The notes below the pieces were generated by a model. It was not told the origin of the DNA. It did no database searches and saw nothing but the letters and a program-made list of their open reading frames with translations. From contig CAMWSM010000001.1 of assembly GCA_947176915.1 (NCBI GenBank), positions 79,880 to 143,879 of the forward strand: a stretch of 64,000 nucleotides of DNA, written 5' to 3'. The stretch comes from an uncultured Porphyromonadaceae bacterium (GTDB lineage: Bacteria; Bacteroidota; Bacteroidia; Bacteroidales; Muribaculaceae). This document shows positions 1-10,393 of the stretch, piece after piece; within the stretch, counting starts at the first letter, position 1, and each line of letters opens with the position of its first letter. The position numbers and the translations under genes were made by a program.

Positions 1-287
1 ACTCCCTAAATTCTATTCCGCAACATTGTGATTGCTAACTCCAATTGAGCCGAAATTGGTAATTTTCCGGCGTGAAAGAGAGAGAGAAGATTGAATGACA
101 CAACGACTGCTATTAATATTTCTCATATCTTTTTAATTTTATGGGAATTAGAAATAGTTTGCGTAATTTTTACAAAATTTATTTGTGTCAATAAAACAAT
201 TTTAACTCTTTTTGCGTTATTTCAACACAAACAAATTGTGTCGATTTCACGAAAACAAAATTATCTAACACTTAAAACTAAACGTTC

Positions 288-875
288 ATGGCAGCTTCAA
301 TCTACACATCACCGGAAACATTCTTCACTGAGTTTCGCGCAATCTTCATTGAAAAGATGGCGTGCAAGTATTCCTCAATTTCCCGGGAGGATATTGAAGA
401 TCTCTATCAGGATTCATTCCTCATCCTTGTGGAGAACTATAGCGCAGGGAAAGTAAATCCTGAGACAGGAAAGGGGAACGTCAGAACAAATTGGTGGAAC
501 TATCTTCTGTCAGTAGGGACTCGTCAGATGTCGAAGCGCCTGAAAAGACTTTCCGACACCTCCTCCCTGGAAAGCAATGCCAATATTGAGAACATGGATG
601 GCTTTATGTTCCAGACCGGCGCATATATCTCTGCCGATGAGGAGAGTGAAGCAGCATTGAGAGAGAGAAGGATAATCTTTATTGAAAGTGAGCTTTCAAT
701 GCTTTCTGAAAATGTAGCCGGAATTATCACCGACAAGTATATTCTGGGACTTCCTGACACGGAAATAGCCCGCAGAAGAGATTACGCCAATGCCTCCACC
801 ATCAAGGCAAAGCGTTCACAAATTATTAAGAGAATAAAAGATAAGAAACAAAAGATTGCAAGGGCAGTGGCATAA
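288..875 (+). CDS. RNA polymerase sigma-70-like (ECF-type) factor
   Basis: 195 aa ORF; region 2-like 'EDIEDLYQDSFLILVENY' and C-terminal region 4-like HTH 'LPDTEIARRRDYANASTIKAKRSQIIKRIK'. Confidence 0.7.
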   Translation: MAASIYTSPETFFTEFRAIFIEKMACKYSSISREDIEDLYQDSFLILVENYSAGKVNPETGKGNVRTNWWNYLLSVGTRQMSKRLKRLSDTSSLESNANIENMDGFMFQTGAYISADEESEAALRERRIIFIESELSMLSENVAGIITDKYILGLPDTEIARRRDYANASTIKAKRSQIIKRIKDKKQKIARAVA

Positions 876-979
876 TTTTGCCACTCCCTTACAATCATGC
901 AGTCTCTTTTACGTTTTAATTATACACTGAATTATCTCAAATTCAACTTGGGAGCTCTCCCTTCACCTATTATTCTATT

Positions 980-1708
980 ATGGATCAATATAGCATGGAA
1001 ATAATCTTCATCATATTTGTAATAATTGTCTCACTCATTGCCGGTGTCCTCTGCGCGGCATTCTATCGTCATCTCCACAGGAAATTCTCCAATATCAAGC
1101 AGCTGCTCACAGAGGAGGAGGACCGGAAAGTGGAGGAAAGAGCCCAACTTCTTGCCAAAGAATATATTGAAAAGAGAGCCCGGCAGGCCTCCCTACAACC
1201 CGGGGCTACCGTTCCGAAAGATGATTTTGACGTCAATCAGCCTCGGGAGAATCATATACCCTATTTGAGTTCCATCCTTAAGGATATAGGATGCAATATT
1301 GAGGTAGACAATGAAGGAAACACATCTTTCAAATATCAGGGAGAGGAATTTTTCGTGGAATATAACGGTATATACCTGCGTATCTGGGATCCCTCCTGGG
1401 CACGCATAGAGACTGACAATCCCAATTTCCGGGATGTCCTTAAGGCAGTCAACGAAGCCAACTACGGCTTCGGTCCTACTGTCGTTTTCACTCTTCCCGA
1501 CACCTCAGGCTCCGTAGCACTCCATAGCCGTTACGATATCTATTTTCCGGCTTTTATGAAAAATGACCCCGGTTTCCTAAAGATGTCGCTTAATCTCTTC
1601 TTCGACACTAAACATAATTTAGCCGGCCATCTCCGCGAGATAAATGACAAAGGAATCAATCTGCCTAATCCTGCGCTTCTCAATCCCCTCATCCCCTCAA
1701 GCAACTAA
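980..1708 (+). CDS. Hypothetical membrane-anchored protein (N-terminal TM helix, soluble C-terminal domain)
   Basis: 242 aa ORF with hydrophobic N-terminus 'IIFIIFVIIVSLIAGVLCAAFY'. Confidence 0.6.
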   Translation: MDQYSMEIIFIIFVIIVSLIAGVLCAAFYRHLHRKFSNIKQLLTEEEDRKVEERAQLLAKEYIEKRARQASLQPGATVPKDDFDVNQPRENHIPYLSSILKDIGCNIEVDNEGNTSFKYQGEEFFVEYNGIYLRIWDPSWARIETDNPNFRDVLKAVNEANYGFGPTVVFTLPDTSGSVALHSRYDIYFPAFMKNDPGFLKMSLNLFFDTKHNLAGHLREINDKGINLPNPALLNPLIPSSN

Positions 1709-1715
1709 ACGATTC

Positions 1716-1832
1716 CCCTCCTCGGAGGTGGGGCAACACCATACCGGGAGGAGGGGCAGTCCCCTGCCCCGACATGCGCGACTGAACCAAAGCAAAAAAC
1801 TCTTTAAATCATTTCATCGCGCACCAGAGACA
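1716..1832 (+). repeat. Dispersed repeat copy A with GGGGCAG-tccc-CTGCCCC palindromic core
   Basis: 'ggggcaacacc.taccgggaggaggggcagtcccctgccccgac...cgactgaaccaaagca...ttcat...tcgcg.accagag' shared with 3727-3840. Confidence 0.8.
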
Positions 1833-1875
1833 CTCCCGAGGAGCAAATAAAACAGCTCCTGCCATATTATTACAG

Positions 1876-1905
1876 AAAATCTTGCGAATGAATCCGCAAG
1901 ATTTT
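1876..1905 (+). terminator. Rho-independent terminator
   Basis: AAAATCTTGCG-loop-CGCAAGATTTTTTT stem plus T tract. Confidence 0.75.
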
Positions 1906-1967
1906 TTTGTAATACCCCAGTCGGCTTTGTTCGGATGGTTACAATCGTTTGGAGGAGCTGTGATGTG

Positions 1968-3563
1968 TTAGGGCATTCGGCGAATGCTCCGGGGCACTAC
2001 GAGAATTTTCCACGACTCGATGCAGCGGGTTTTTGAAGAAAAAGATGCTCCAATCAGAATCAGCTTCCGAGAGTCCAGCTGATATTTTCTCCCATAATTA
2101 CGCTCCTGTATCTGACGAAGGGCTTCTTCCGCCGGGTGGTCATATTTAAGCTCGATTATATACACATAGTTTTCTGTTTTAATCTCAATATCTATCCGCC
2201 CTTCGGATGTGTGTGATTCAGTAGCTGTATTCAAGCCAATCATATCCATCAGAAGAAAGAAAGCATTATGGAAATTATTCTCATTATCCATACGCATGGC
2301 GTAATCAATGCCGGCAAAATATGATTGCAGACCCTTCATCCCTTTTTCCGGCTCTCCAAAAATGAAATTACGGGCAATTTCTTTTACAAGGATATTCCCT
2401 TCCACAGGTTTAGTGGTTACGTAATAAGGTATCAATACGTTAAACAGACCAAACTTAACCTCGTTGTTAGGGAGACCAAGGCGATAGCTTTTTATACGTC
2501 TGTCATAATCTTTGATGGTCAGATAACCTGTTTGAAACAGAAGAGCCGTTGGATTTGGATTAAGAAGATCGAGTCCTTTCAAATCGGATTCTCCACAATA
2601 TGAATCAAGTGTATCTTCAAGATTGACATCAATACGTCGTAAAGTTTCGGCTATGAGTGTAGGTAAGCCGGTATCATTCCAATAATACTCGATTTTTCCT
2701 TTGTACAAACAACTCAGCAAGGACCAAGGATTGTAAACATGAGAACCATTCTCCGTAAACCTATACCCATCATAGTTTTCTTTTAATTCTCGCTCTGTCT
2801 GTTCAACAGGAATCCCCAATTTATCTGCAAGTTTTTCTATGCCGGGAGATAATATTGTGTTAATTTCTTTGACTGTTACTCCACAAATATCAGCAAAGGC
2901 ATCATCAAAAGTTATGTCGTTGAGATTATTGAGGTCAGAGAATATGGAGAGTTTGCTGAAGCGGCTCACCCCCGTCAGGAACACTAAACGAAGATGCTCT
3001 GAAGAGCTTTTGAAATTTGAATAGAGGGAGGCAAGCTTAGCACGATATTGCTCAAATTCTTCTTCCCGGCTGATATTTCTCACCAACGGTTTGTCATATT
3101 CATCCACCAACACCACCACACGCTTACCCGTCTTTCGATGTGCCTGCTCAATTATATGTCGAAATCGGGTCGAGATTTCTTTAGTAAAAGGAATGATGTC
3201 ATACTTTGTTTCCCACTCTCTGAAATATGCCTCCAGAATAGCCTCCAAGCTATCAGGATCTGTGTAATTGCCTAAATTGAGATCAAGTCTGAGCACAGGA
3301 TAGCGCTCCCAATTCCAGTTGGTGGAAGCAACGGCAAGTCCTTTGAAAAGCTCCCTTTCCCCCTCAAAGAAGTATTGGAGAGTAGAAAGGAAGAGTGATT
3401 TTCCGAAACGCCGTGGACGAGCGAGAAAGTAATATTTCCCCCCCTCTTCAAGGATTGTATTGATGAAAGAGGTTTTGTCGATATAGACATATCCACCCTT
3501 GACAAGAGTTCTGAAATCTTGTTCCCCGATAGCATATTTCATCTTATTCGTCATACTCTCCAT
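1968..3563 (-). CDS. AAA-ATPase-like protein with C-terminal PD-(D/E)XK nuclease-like domain
   Basis: 'YAIGEQDFRTLVKGGYVYIDKTSFI...FLARPRRFGKSLFLSTLQYFF' N-terminus and 'GRIDIEIKTENYVYIIELKYD' C-terminus, typical of the AAA-ATPase_like/DUF1703 architecture; internal ATG chosen (ORF extends to 3608). Confidence 0.85.
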   Translation of the reverse strand: MESMTNKMKYAIGEQDFRTLVKGGYVYIDKTSFINTILEEGGKYYFLARPRRFGKSLFLSTLQYFFEGERELFKGLAVASTNWNWERYPVLRLDLNLGNYTDPDSLEAILEAYFREWETKYDIIPFTKEISTRFRHIIEQAHRKTGKRVVVLVDEYDKPLVRNISREEEFEQYRAKLASLYSNFKSSSEHLRLVFLTGVSRFSKLSIFSDLNNLNDITFDDAFADICGVTVKEINTILSPGIEKLADKLGIPVEQTERELKENYDGYRFTENGSHVYNPWSLLSCLYKGKIEYYWNDTGLPTLIAETLRRIDVNLEDTLDSYCGESDLKGLDLLNPNPTALLFQTGYLTIKDYDRRIKSYRLGLPNNEVKFGLFNVLIPYYVTTKPVEGNILVKEIARNFIFGEPEKGMKGLQSYFAGIDYAMRMDNENNFHNAFFLLMDMIGLNTATESHTSEGRIDIEIKTENYVYIIELKYDHPAEEALRQIQERNYGRKYQLDSRKLILIGASFSSKTRCIESWKILVVPRSIRRMP

Positions 3564-3726
3564 TTTATTATTATTCCTTATCTTCCGGCGGCATCCAATC
3601 CTTGCCACGACAGGTTGCCCATAATGTCAATAGTGACTTGAATAAAGCATTCGTGAATCACATATCTTTCATGGAATTGGCTTTATTCTGCTAAATTAAT
3701 AAAAATAATTTGATAATCCAAATTCC

Positions 3727-3840
3727 CGCGAGGAGGGGCAACACCTTACCGGGAGGAGGGGCAGTCCCCTGCCCCGACCGTGGCGACTGAACCAAAGCAT
3801 ATAACCTTTTTAATTCATTTTGTCGCGAACCAGAGTCGCC
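3727..3840 (+). repeat. Dispersed repeat copy B (direct orientation relative to copy A)
   Basis: Near-identical by eye to 1716-1832, including the GGGGCAG/CTGCCCC core and 'gactgaaccaaagcat'. Confidence 0.8.
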
Positions 3841-3985
3841 CCCTGGGTCAGAGGACTGACCCCTCTCCCAGTGACGGATTCAAGAGATGACTCCAATCTC
3901 AGTTTAATATCTCAGAATATATTCTATAAAAATGTCGGCTACAATTTATTTCGTTGTAGCCGACATAATTATTTATTAAACCCTA

Positions 3986-6900
3986 TTACCAAGTTGCAGT
4001 AACTTCATAACAGTTATCCGTGGCATTGTAATTATTTTTCACATCATTGAAGGTAATGGTCTTATCACCACCTTGCCCGGTATCATTATTCAAGATATAA
4101 TGAATACTTGTATGATTATTCACAATTGTAATGTCACACTGTCTCATTCCATTTCCGGCATCCACACCTTCAGAGCCATGCCAGTTACCTACATATTTAT
4201 ATTCAGGAGTTTGATTAAAGATATAAATATATTTAGCTGTGGATGAAGACCATTTGAAGCGGATCTTATCGCCGTTTTCGAATTCGGTCTTCTCTTTCTT
4301 GCTGACGGTGAGTGTCTGGGTGGTGGAATTATAGGTAAACTTATAGGTTCCCTTTGTAATGGAGAAGTTTTTATCGCCTTGACCGGTTGAGCCGCCACAG
4401 AGGAATGGAGTGTCAAGAACAATCGTACCTGATGCTCCTGCATATCCGTAAGCATCTACTTCAACGCCATCACTCAATTTCTGAATTACAAATTCACCGT
4501 CATAATTTACAGTTACGGTAGCAGTCCAAGTATCAGAGCTTTCCTTATTAAGAGCCTTCTTTGAACCGGCCTCATCCCAGGCATTCGTAAAGATATTGCC
4601 ATGAATCTGATAGGTTATCTCAGGATCTTTATAACCCTGAGCCTCAGCGTTCGTAAGAGATATTTTGGAAACATCCGTTCTGTTGACATTCCAATAATAA
4701 CTGAGTGTTCCACTGTTGACTCCGGTTTTTGCGCAAGAAGTAATATTTCCATTACCGGCTGCATTCAATACGGAGATTCCCGGATTCGGAGCGTCATCCC
4801 CTGAAGCCTTCCAACCGTTCAATGCACCCGGAGAGAGTTCTGTAGTTATTTTTGCTCCTCCTGTTCCATCTTTAGATATGGAGTAGATCTGACCGTTTTC
4901 ACCTTTAAAGTTGAAAATCAAGTAGAGATCTTCAGCACTTGTTTTGCCTAAGTATCTATAATTGATATAATCGCTGTAGGCAGTATTATAGTTGGCTATA
5001 GGAGTGCCGGGCCAGGTTGCCACAGGTACGCGCTCATCGGCTGCATTCAGAGTGTAAGCAAACACGTGGGTAGCCCCTTTTACGAAGAATTTGGCTTCCT
5101 GAGTATCTTTCTCTTCTGTATGCTTGCTGACACATCTTAGACTCAATGCAAATCCCTTGTTATCGCCGTAATCCACGCGTGCATTTGAAATCTGAGTAGC
5201 CTCACCATAAATTACGAAATCCTTCAACCAGCGACCACGTTCATCTTTCTCGAAACCGGTAGCGGTGGTCTGCGACCAATAGTAGCCCACACAGTTATCA
5301 CCCGCCTTAGTTGTATTATCAAAATACATTGATTTCGAGAAATAGACGTTCAGATCCGTACCATCTGATTTCTTGGAGTCGGAAGCATAATAGGCAGTTA
5401 TATAAGAACCCATGTTCGTGGTAACGAACTTAGAGGATTTTCTTATAGCATCCCAGTCAGTAGAATAAGGCACTTGGTAACCGGGAGGACAAAGATTAGC
5501 ATAAAGGTTAGGCTCAGTTCCATTCTGTTTTGCAGCATAGAAATACGCTCCGCGCCCGGCTGTTGTGCCATGTTGTGCGTTTCCATTTACCTGCTCTATA
5601 TAAAGCTCAGCAGAATGAGCACCAATGTTACGGTCAAGCCAACGGTTATTGCCGATTTTCACTACACCGTAGTATGTAAACTGTTTTGAGTTATCATACG
5701 TCCCTGCGACAGCATGGGAATAATCATCCTTATGGAAGAAACCGGTATGATAGATTGCGATCGGCATCTCTTTCCAGTCATTAGTTCCGGAGGGAGCAAC
5801 CTCTACCATCAATGTACCCACACCATAGAGATCACCGGCTTCCTTCTTCATTGAAAGCTCAATCTTCGGACCCTCCTGATTTGCCGTAGTAGTTACAATG
5901 CCATCGTCATCCGCAGAGAGAATATTGATCTGAGCGTTATTGCGAATTACCGGATCGCTATCGTCAGAAATACTGAATCTCCATTTGTAGGTATTATCAT
6001 TCGGATTAACAAACGTAACTGTATATTTATATGTCCAAGGATTATTAGTATTCTCACCATACATCACCGGGAAATGGAAGCCTTCGTCGCGTGCATCGCC
6101 ATTATTGGCTTCAGCCTCAACACCCCAAACATTATTTTCCAAAAATCTAAAATAATCCGCTTGTCTCCAATCCGACTTTTGAGTGGTACCATTCTCATAT
6201 ACTTCCAGAACAGCAGATTTCACAACATCCTCGGCATTAAAATCTCTTTTCCATACTACAGGCACCACACGCGATAGATTTCTCCATCTCACAGTGATAT
6301 TGGCAGTTTGAGAGCCGACTTCTGACGTACGTGAGAATTTAGCTTCTACCCTGTAGAGCTTGCCGGGAGTAGAGCCTGTTGCGAGATTCTCCCCGGTCTC
6401 ATCAACTTTTGAAATGGCACCGATAGTCAACCAAGATTTGCTTGATATGAAATTATCAGCCTTGAGATCAATATCATCATATTGACCATCCTTATTACTT
6501 ACTCGCACATAGAAATATTCTGAGGCGGTGGCATTGCCCGTTACATTTCCTGTGTGAGTCAAGGAATGGCTCACACCAAGAGAATTCTTTCCGTCAGTGA
6601 CGATATTGTAGACACGCGGGGAACGATCAACGATATTCCATTCAAGGGCTCCTCCTGATTTGGGAGTAGGATTAGCGGCAGCCTCCTCAGTAGTGGTATA
6701 ACCTTTCCCCTTGACATCTTCAATCACAAACTGATAGTAATGGTTCGGATTCAGATTCAGGAGGTTTTCTTGCTCGAAGTCCAGACGGTAGTAATAATCT
6801 GTACCGTCAAATTCATTATTCTTCACAATCACGTATGCTCCCGACTTGTTCGTAGTAGGATGAACGAATACAGGATCAGTGGTGGTGAAAGACGCAGGAA

Positions 6901-7594
6901 TTGTTACTCTTGTCGGAGTATTACCTAAAATAAAGTTGGAATTGTCAGTATCGGCTCCTGAGAAAATACTTCCCTCATTAGCTGAACCCAACACAACGAA
7001 AGGAAGCGCCTCGTCAAGTTTAATCATACCGTCAGCATCGGTAACAAGATTGCCGTCGTTGTCTTTCATACCTTTATTGACACTCACTTTTGCAGCACTT
7101 CTGTATAAAGCTACGGAGTTAAAAGCGAGAATATCGTTAAGGGATGCGCTGCCGCTCATCACAAGATAATCCGTATCTCCGTCAGTCACTTTAGTGAGGT
7201 TGGTGGTAAGAGGTTTTATATCATCTTTTGATGAAAGATTTTTCTTTCCTTCAAAGTATGCCACATCGTATGCTTCGGGAGCATTAGCAAGCATAAGGAA
7301 GGAGAGATTTTTATCCTTGCGAAGCTTAGCATCAATAGTCACATCGCAACTTGTCTTGGTGGGATCAAGGGATTCCACTTGCTGAAGTTTTCCGGCTCCG
7401 TCAAAAATAAGTAGAGTCAATGTATGCACGGTATTTTCATCGGTTGCACGAGTCTGAATGCCCTGCATTTCCGGTACGGAGTAGCGGAATTCGAGCTGAC
7501 CGTCAGATGGCATTTCCGCAAATTGCCCATCGAACATGTCGTCGCTACAGGAAGTAGCGAGCAACATAAGTCCGGCGGTCATATATGATAATAT
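3986..7594 (-). CDS. Large fimbrial/adhesin lipoprotein (tip-like) with FISUMP-like and C-terminal CBM26/SusE-like carbohydrate-binding modules
   Basis: Lipobox 'LMLLATSCSDD'; 'QTRATDE' motif; 'NRWLDRNIGA...GYYWSQTT...GFALSLRCV' FISUMP-like; 'VFAYTLNAADERVPVATWPGTPI' CBM26-like. ORF extends to 7630; the start MKKILSYM is preferred. Confidence 0.7.
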   Translation of the reverse strand: MLSYMTAGLMLLATSCSDDMFDGQFAEMPSDGQLEFRYSVPEMQGIQTRATDENTVHTLTLLIFDGAGKLQQVESLDPTKTSCDVTIDAKLRKDKNLSFLMLANAPEAYDVAYFEGKKNLSSKDDIKPLTTNLTKVTDGDTDYLVMSGSASLNDILAFNSVALYRSAAKVSVNKGMKDNDGNLVTDADGMIKLDEALPFVVLGSANEGSIFSGADTDNSNFILGNTPTRVTIPASFTTTDPVFVHPTTNKSGAYVIVKNNEFDGTDYYYRLDFEQENLLNLNPNHYYQFVIEDVKGKGYTTTEEAAANPTPKSGGALEWNIVDRSPRVYNIVTDGKNSLGVSHSLTHTGNVTGNATASEYFYVRVSNKDGQYDDIDLKADNFISSKSWLTIGAISKVDETGENLATGSTPGKLYRVEAKFSRTSEVGSQTANITVRWRNLSRVVPVVWKRDFNAEDVVKSAVLEVYENGTTQKSDWRQADYFRFLENNVWGVEAEANNGDARDEGFHFPVMYGENTNNPWTYKYTVTFVNPNDNTYKWRFSISDDSDPVIRNNAQINILSADDDGIVTTTANQEGPKIELSMKKEAGDLYGVGTLMVEVAPSGTNDWKEMPIAIYHTGFFHKDDYSHAVAGTYDNSKQFTYYGVVKIGNNRWLDRNIGAHSAELYIEQVNGNAQHGTTAGRGAYFYAAKQNGTEPNLYANLCPPGYQVPYSTDWDAIRKSSKFVTTNMGSYITAYYASDSKKSDGTDLNVYFSKSMYFDNTTKAGDNCVGYYWSQTTATGFEKDERGRWLKDFVIYGEATQISNARVDYGDNKGFALSLRCVSKHTEEKDTQEAKFFVKGATHVFAYTLNAADERVPVATWPGTPIANYNTAYSDYINYRYLGKTSAEDLYLIFNFKGENGQIYSISKDGTGGAKITTELSPGALNGWKASGDDAPNPGISVLNAAGNGNITSCAKTGVNSGTLSYYWNVNRTDVSKISLTNAEAQGYKDPEITYQIHGNIFTNAWDEAGSKKALNKESSDTWTATVTVNYDGEFVIQKLSDGVEVDAYGYAGASGTIVLDTPFLCGGSTGQGDKNFSITKGTYKFTYNSTTQTLTVSKKEKTEFENGDKIRFKWSSSTAKYIYIFNQTPEYKYVGNWHGSEGVDAGNGMRQCDITIVNNHTSIHYILNNDTGQGGDKTITFNDVKNNYNATDNCYEVTATW

Positions 7595-7661
7595 CTTTTT
7601 CATGATGATTTTTAACTTTTGAATTACCATTTAAGCATTTCAAATTCTTAAGTTAATCCTA

Positions 7662-10373
7662 TTAATGAATGCTAATATAAGCTTCTGCTTCCTCCTTGGT
7701 CTGGAACCATTGACTCCCCTCTCCATAATTCTTACCATATTGATCTCCTTCCCAATGGTACCCTTGTATATAATACCATCCTTCTTTCGTGGGAAAGTCA
7801 AAAAGACGAATACCGGCATCTTTGGGGAATTGGTCACCACCTCCATGATCTTTCGACCATATAATCAAGGTTCTACCTGGGGTGGCTGCTCCAGTCAATT
7901 CAATTTTTGCCCACCCGTCACCTTCTTTCTCCATAACAAGACCGGGCCAACCTCTTCTGGGATCTGTCCGACAAAGATCGCATACACATCTGGTTCTATC
8001 CTCACGGTATTCCTTGAAGAAGTCCATATCTGTATTATATCGATTTTGGGAATTCGAATTTTCTGACCAGTCTCCCTTGAATCTGATAAAATGTTTTCCC
8101 CCTCTATCTTGACGATGCCAACCATGATCATTAGTTAACTTACCTTTATTATTGTTAGCATCAATTTCATTTTTGTAATCAGAAAGGGATTTTGCATTCA
8201 AATCCCAATCCCAACCACGGAATGCAACTTTTCCAGTAAATGAATATTCAAGAGCAGCGACATCTGCTTCGTAAACATTTGTATCATCTGAGGCACTATT
8301 TATCCCAGATACCGGCCAGTTTGCCAATTTAATTCCATCCCACTCTCCTTGGAATGTTGATGGAATTTCCAAGCATTGATAAATGTAACAGTGAGGAGCC
8401 TCTGTTAAAAAATTATCTTTTGCCTTGACATGGATTATATATGAATCACGGCTTGGCACTACATCAACCTGATAAAGAGATGTAATTGCCTCTCCACCCG
8501 CGTTCGCAACCTTAAAGTTGAGTTTATACTGTTTTGCAACTTCCCAGATAGGATAGCCATTGTTAAGACCTTCATAGCGCAAACGGAATTTGCGTCCCCC
8601 TTCATTAGGAGTGATTTTATACTCATCCGTTACTGCGGCTCCATTTGTCAGGCATTTCACAGTTGACCAATTTTTACTAACAGGATCCTGGATCTCTACC
8701 CATAAGTGATTAGCTTCGGCATTGGAATTATTGGGCCAGTTATCCATTTCTATCCAGAAGCTGTCTACGTTAGTCTCAATCTCAAATTCTGTCGCAGTTT
8801 CAGGGTTATTGTAACTTCCTGATGCCACCAATTCGCTGATATTGATAGCCATACGGTCAGGAGTGATATTGAGGAAGCGATGAAGGTCAAGATCTTTGAT
8901 GTCGATTCTCTTTGTGATGATGCCTCCACCGGTCTTCACCTCAAACCATCTATAGTTGTCAACATCAGCCATGATTGCAGGATAGTTTTCTGCGGGAATC
9001 TCCGGATTCACATTGATATATACTGAATCAGGATGAGTGTCTGTATCAAACTCAAACAATTTCTTCCCACCAAAGTCAGGGCTTACAAATTCTACAATAC
9101 CGTTGGTATTATAGTAGACAGAATAAGTCTTGCCAGCCTCAACTTTGTCAATCGCTGTAGGATTGATATGGAGGAAGAGGTTCTGCATCAGGGAATAGAG
9201 CAGCTGAGTGCGGTTCCAGTCGGTCTCTACGGTTGGCTGATTGATAGCGATTGTTTCCAAACCGGTAACTCTTGCGGCAATGTCATAGAACTTGCCGGCT
9301 TTAAGAGCCTTCACAGAGGAGCCGTTGGGAACGAGAGGAATAGTATAGCTCACTTTCCCTTTTCCATCTATATCTCCTGTAAAGTTCAATGTAGTCGGTT
9401 TAGTCTCCACAGTATTCGCAGGGAGATAAACCACACCCTGCCATGCGCGTTTTGAACCAGCCTGAGTTGTCGTTACAGTAAGATTGGTGTTTTTCTGCTC
9501 ATCGGAGGGATAAGTAGTAGGGTTAGCGGGATATTCCACCTTGTTGAGGGCAATAGTGCTCAGAGAGAATGTTCCGGAAGGATTGCGGGAGTCTATGCTT
9601 ACAGTCTGTGAACCGTCGCATACACCTGTAACACTTGCCGAGTTTAGATTAAGAGCACTTGTGCCGAATACGTCATGTGAAAAACCAGCATCACCATTAT
9701 CAAAGAGAAGCGTGTATCTTACTTTTGAACAAAGAAACTTCAGATTTCCTGTAATAAGCGCGTTTCCACCGGGCTCTACAGTCAGACCCCGTCCTATCAC
9801 CGCACTCACACCCGGAGCCTTAACACTAACTTCACTGTTGAGGCATGCCATGGGAAGACCATTCTGCTTAACATTGGAATGGTTGAGAAGATATGCGGTC
9901 TCTCCATTACGGAAATTCAGGACAGTCTGTATGAGATCACTCTCTTTAGCAGGAGTCTGCCAGGCAGTACCGGTTGTATATGCGCCAAGGTTGGCAACGA
10001 GATACAACTTGTATATGGCTCCTCCGTCAGCACCCTGAAACCACTCGGTGATATTATATGTCTTATGCCCTGTCTCATTTTTAAACTTAACAGGGGAAAG
10101 ATTCTCAAGTATGTTGTCGCTTTTGAAGAAATTGCCATCATTATCAAAGGCTATGAGCCAAAGGTCGGTCAATTTTCCTTCTGTCTGGACAGTTTCGAAA
10201 GGATCGCCACCCTCCAGAGCGCGTGTAGGCACATCCCCGCCAAGCGGATCAGGGATCGTGATGTAAATTCCTTGGGGAAGTTCCGAAGTGGAGTTATACT
10301 CTACCTCGTCGGAACATCCTGCGAGTCCGGCTACAGCCAATGCTGCAACAACAAATTTAGTTATCTGTTTCAT
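7662..10373 (-). CDS. Fimbrial/adhesin lipoprotein (Mfa/Fim accessory type) with C-terminal CBM26-like region
   Basis: Lipobox 'AVAGLAGCSDE', 'DVPTRALEGGD' motif, C-terminal 'RRGWPGLVMEKEGDGWAKIELTG'. Confidence 0.65.
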   Translation of the reverse strand: MKQITKFVVAALAVAGLAGCSDEVEYNSTSELPQGIYITIPDPLGGDVPTRALEGGDPFETVQTEGKLTDLWLIAFDNDGNFFKSDNILENLSPVKFKNETGHKTYNITEWFQGADGGAIYKLYLVANLGAYTTGTAWQTPAKESDLIQTVLNFRNGETAYLLNHSNVKQNGLPMACLNSEVSVKAPGVSAVIGRGLTVEPGGNALITGNLKFLCSKVRYTLLFDNGDAGFSHDVFGTSALNLNSASVTGVCDGSQTVSIDSRNPSGTFSLSTIALNKVEYPANPTTYPSDEQKNTNLTVTTTQAGSKRAWQGVVYLPANTVETKPTTLNFTGDIDGKGKVSYTIPLVPNGSSVKALKAGKFYDIAARVTGLETIAINQPTVETDWNRTQLLYSLMQNLFLHINPTAIDKVEAGKTYSVYYNTNGIVEFVSPDFGGKKLFEFDTDTHPDSVYINVNPEIPAENYPAIMADVDNYRWFEVKTGGGIITKRIDIKDLDLHRFLNITPDRMAINISELVASGSYNNPETATEFEIETNVDSFWIEMDNWPNNSNAEANHLWVEIQDPVSKNWSTVKCLTNGAAVTDEYKITPNEGGRKFRLRYEGLNNGYPIWEVAKQYKLNFKVANAGGEAITSLYQVDVVPSRDSYIIHVKAKDNFLTEAPHCYIYQCLEIPSTFQGEWDGIKLANWPVSGINSASDDTNVYEADVAALEYSFTGKVAFRGWDWDLNAKSLSDYKNEIDANNNKGKLTNDHGWHRQDRGGKHFIRFKGDWSENSNSQNRYNTDMDFFKEYREDRTRCVCDLCRTDPRRGWPGLVMEKEGDGWAKIELTGAATPGRTLIIWSKDHGGGDQFPKDAGIRLFDFPTKEGWYYIQGYHWEGDQYGKNYGEGSQWFQTKEEAEAYISIH

Positions 10374-10393
10374 ATTGGTCAGGTTGCGATTTT

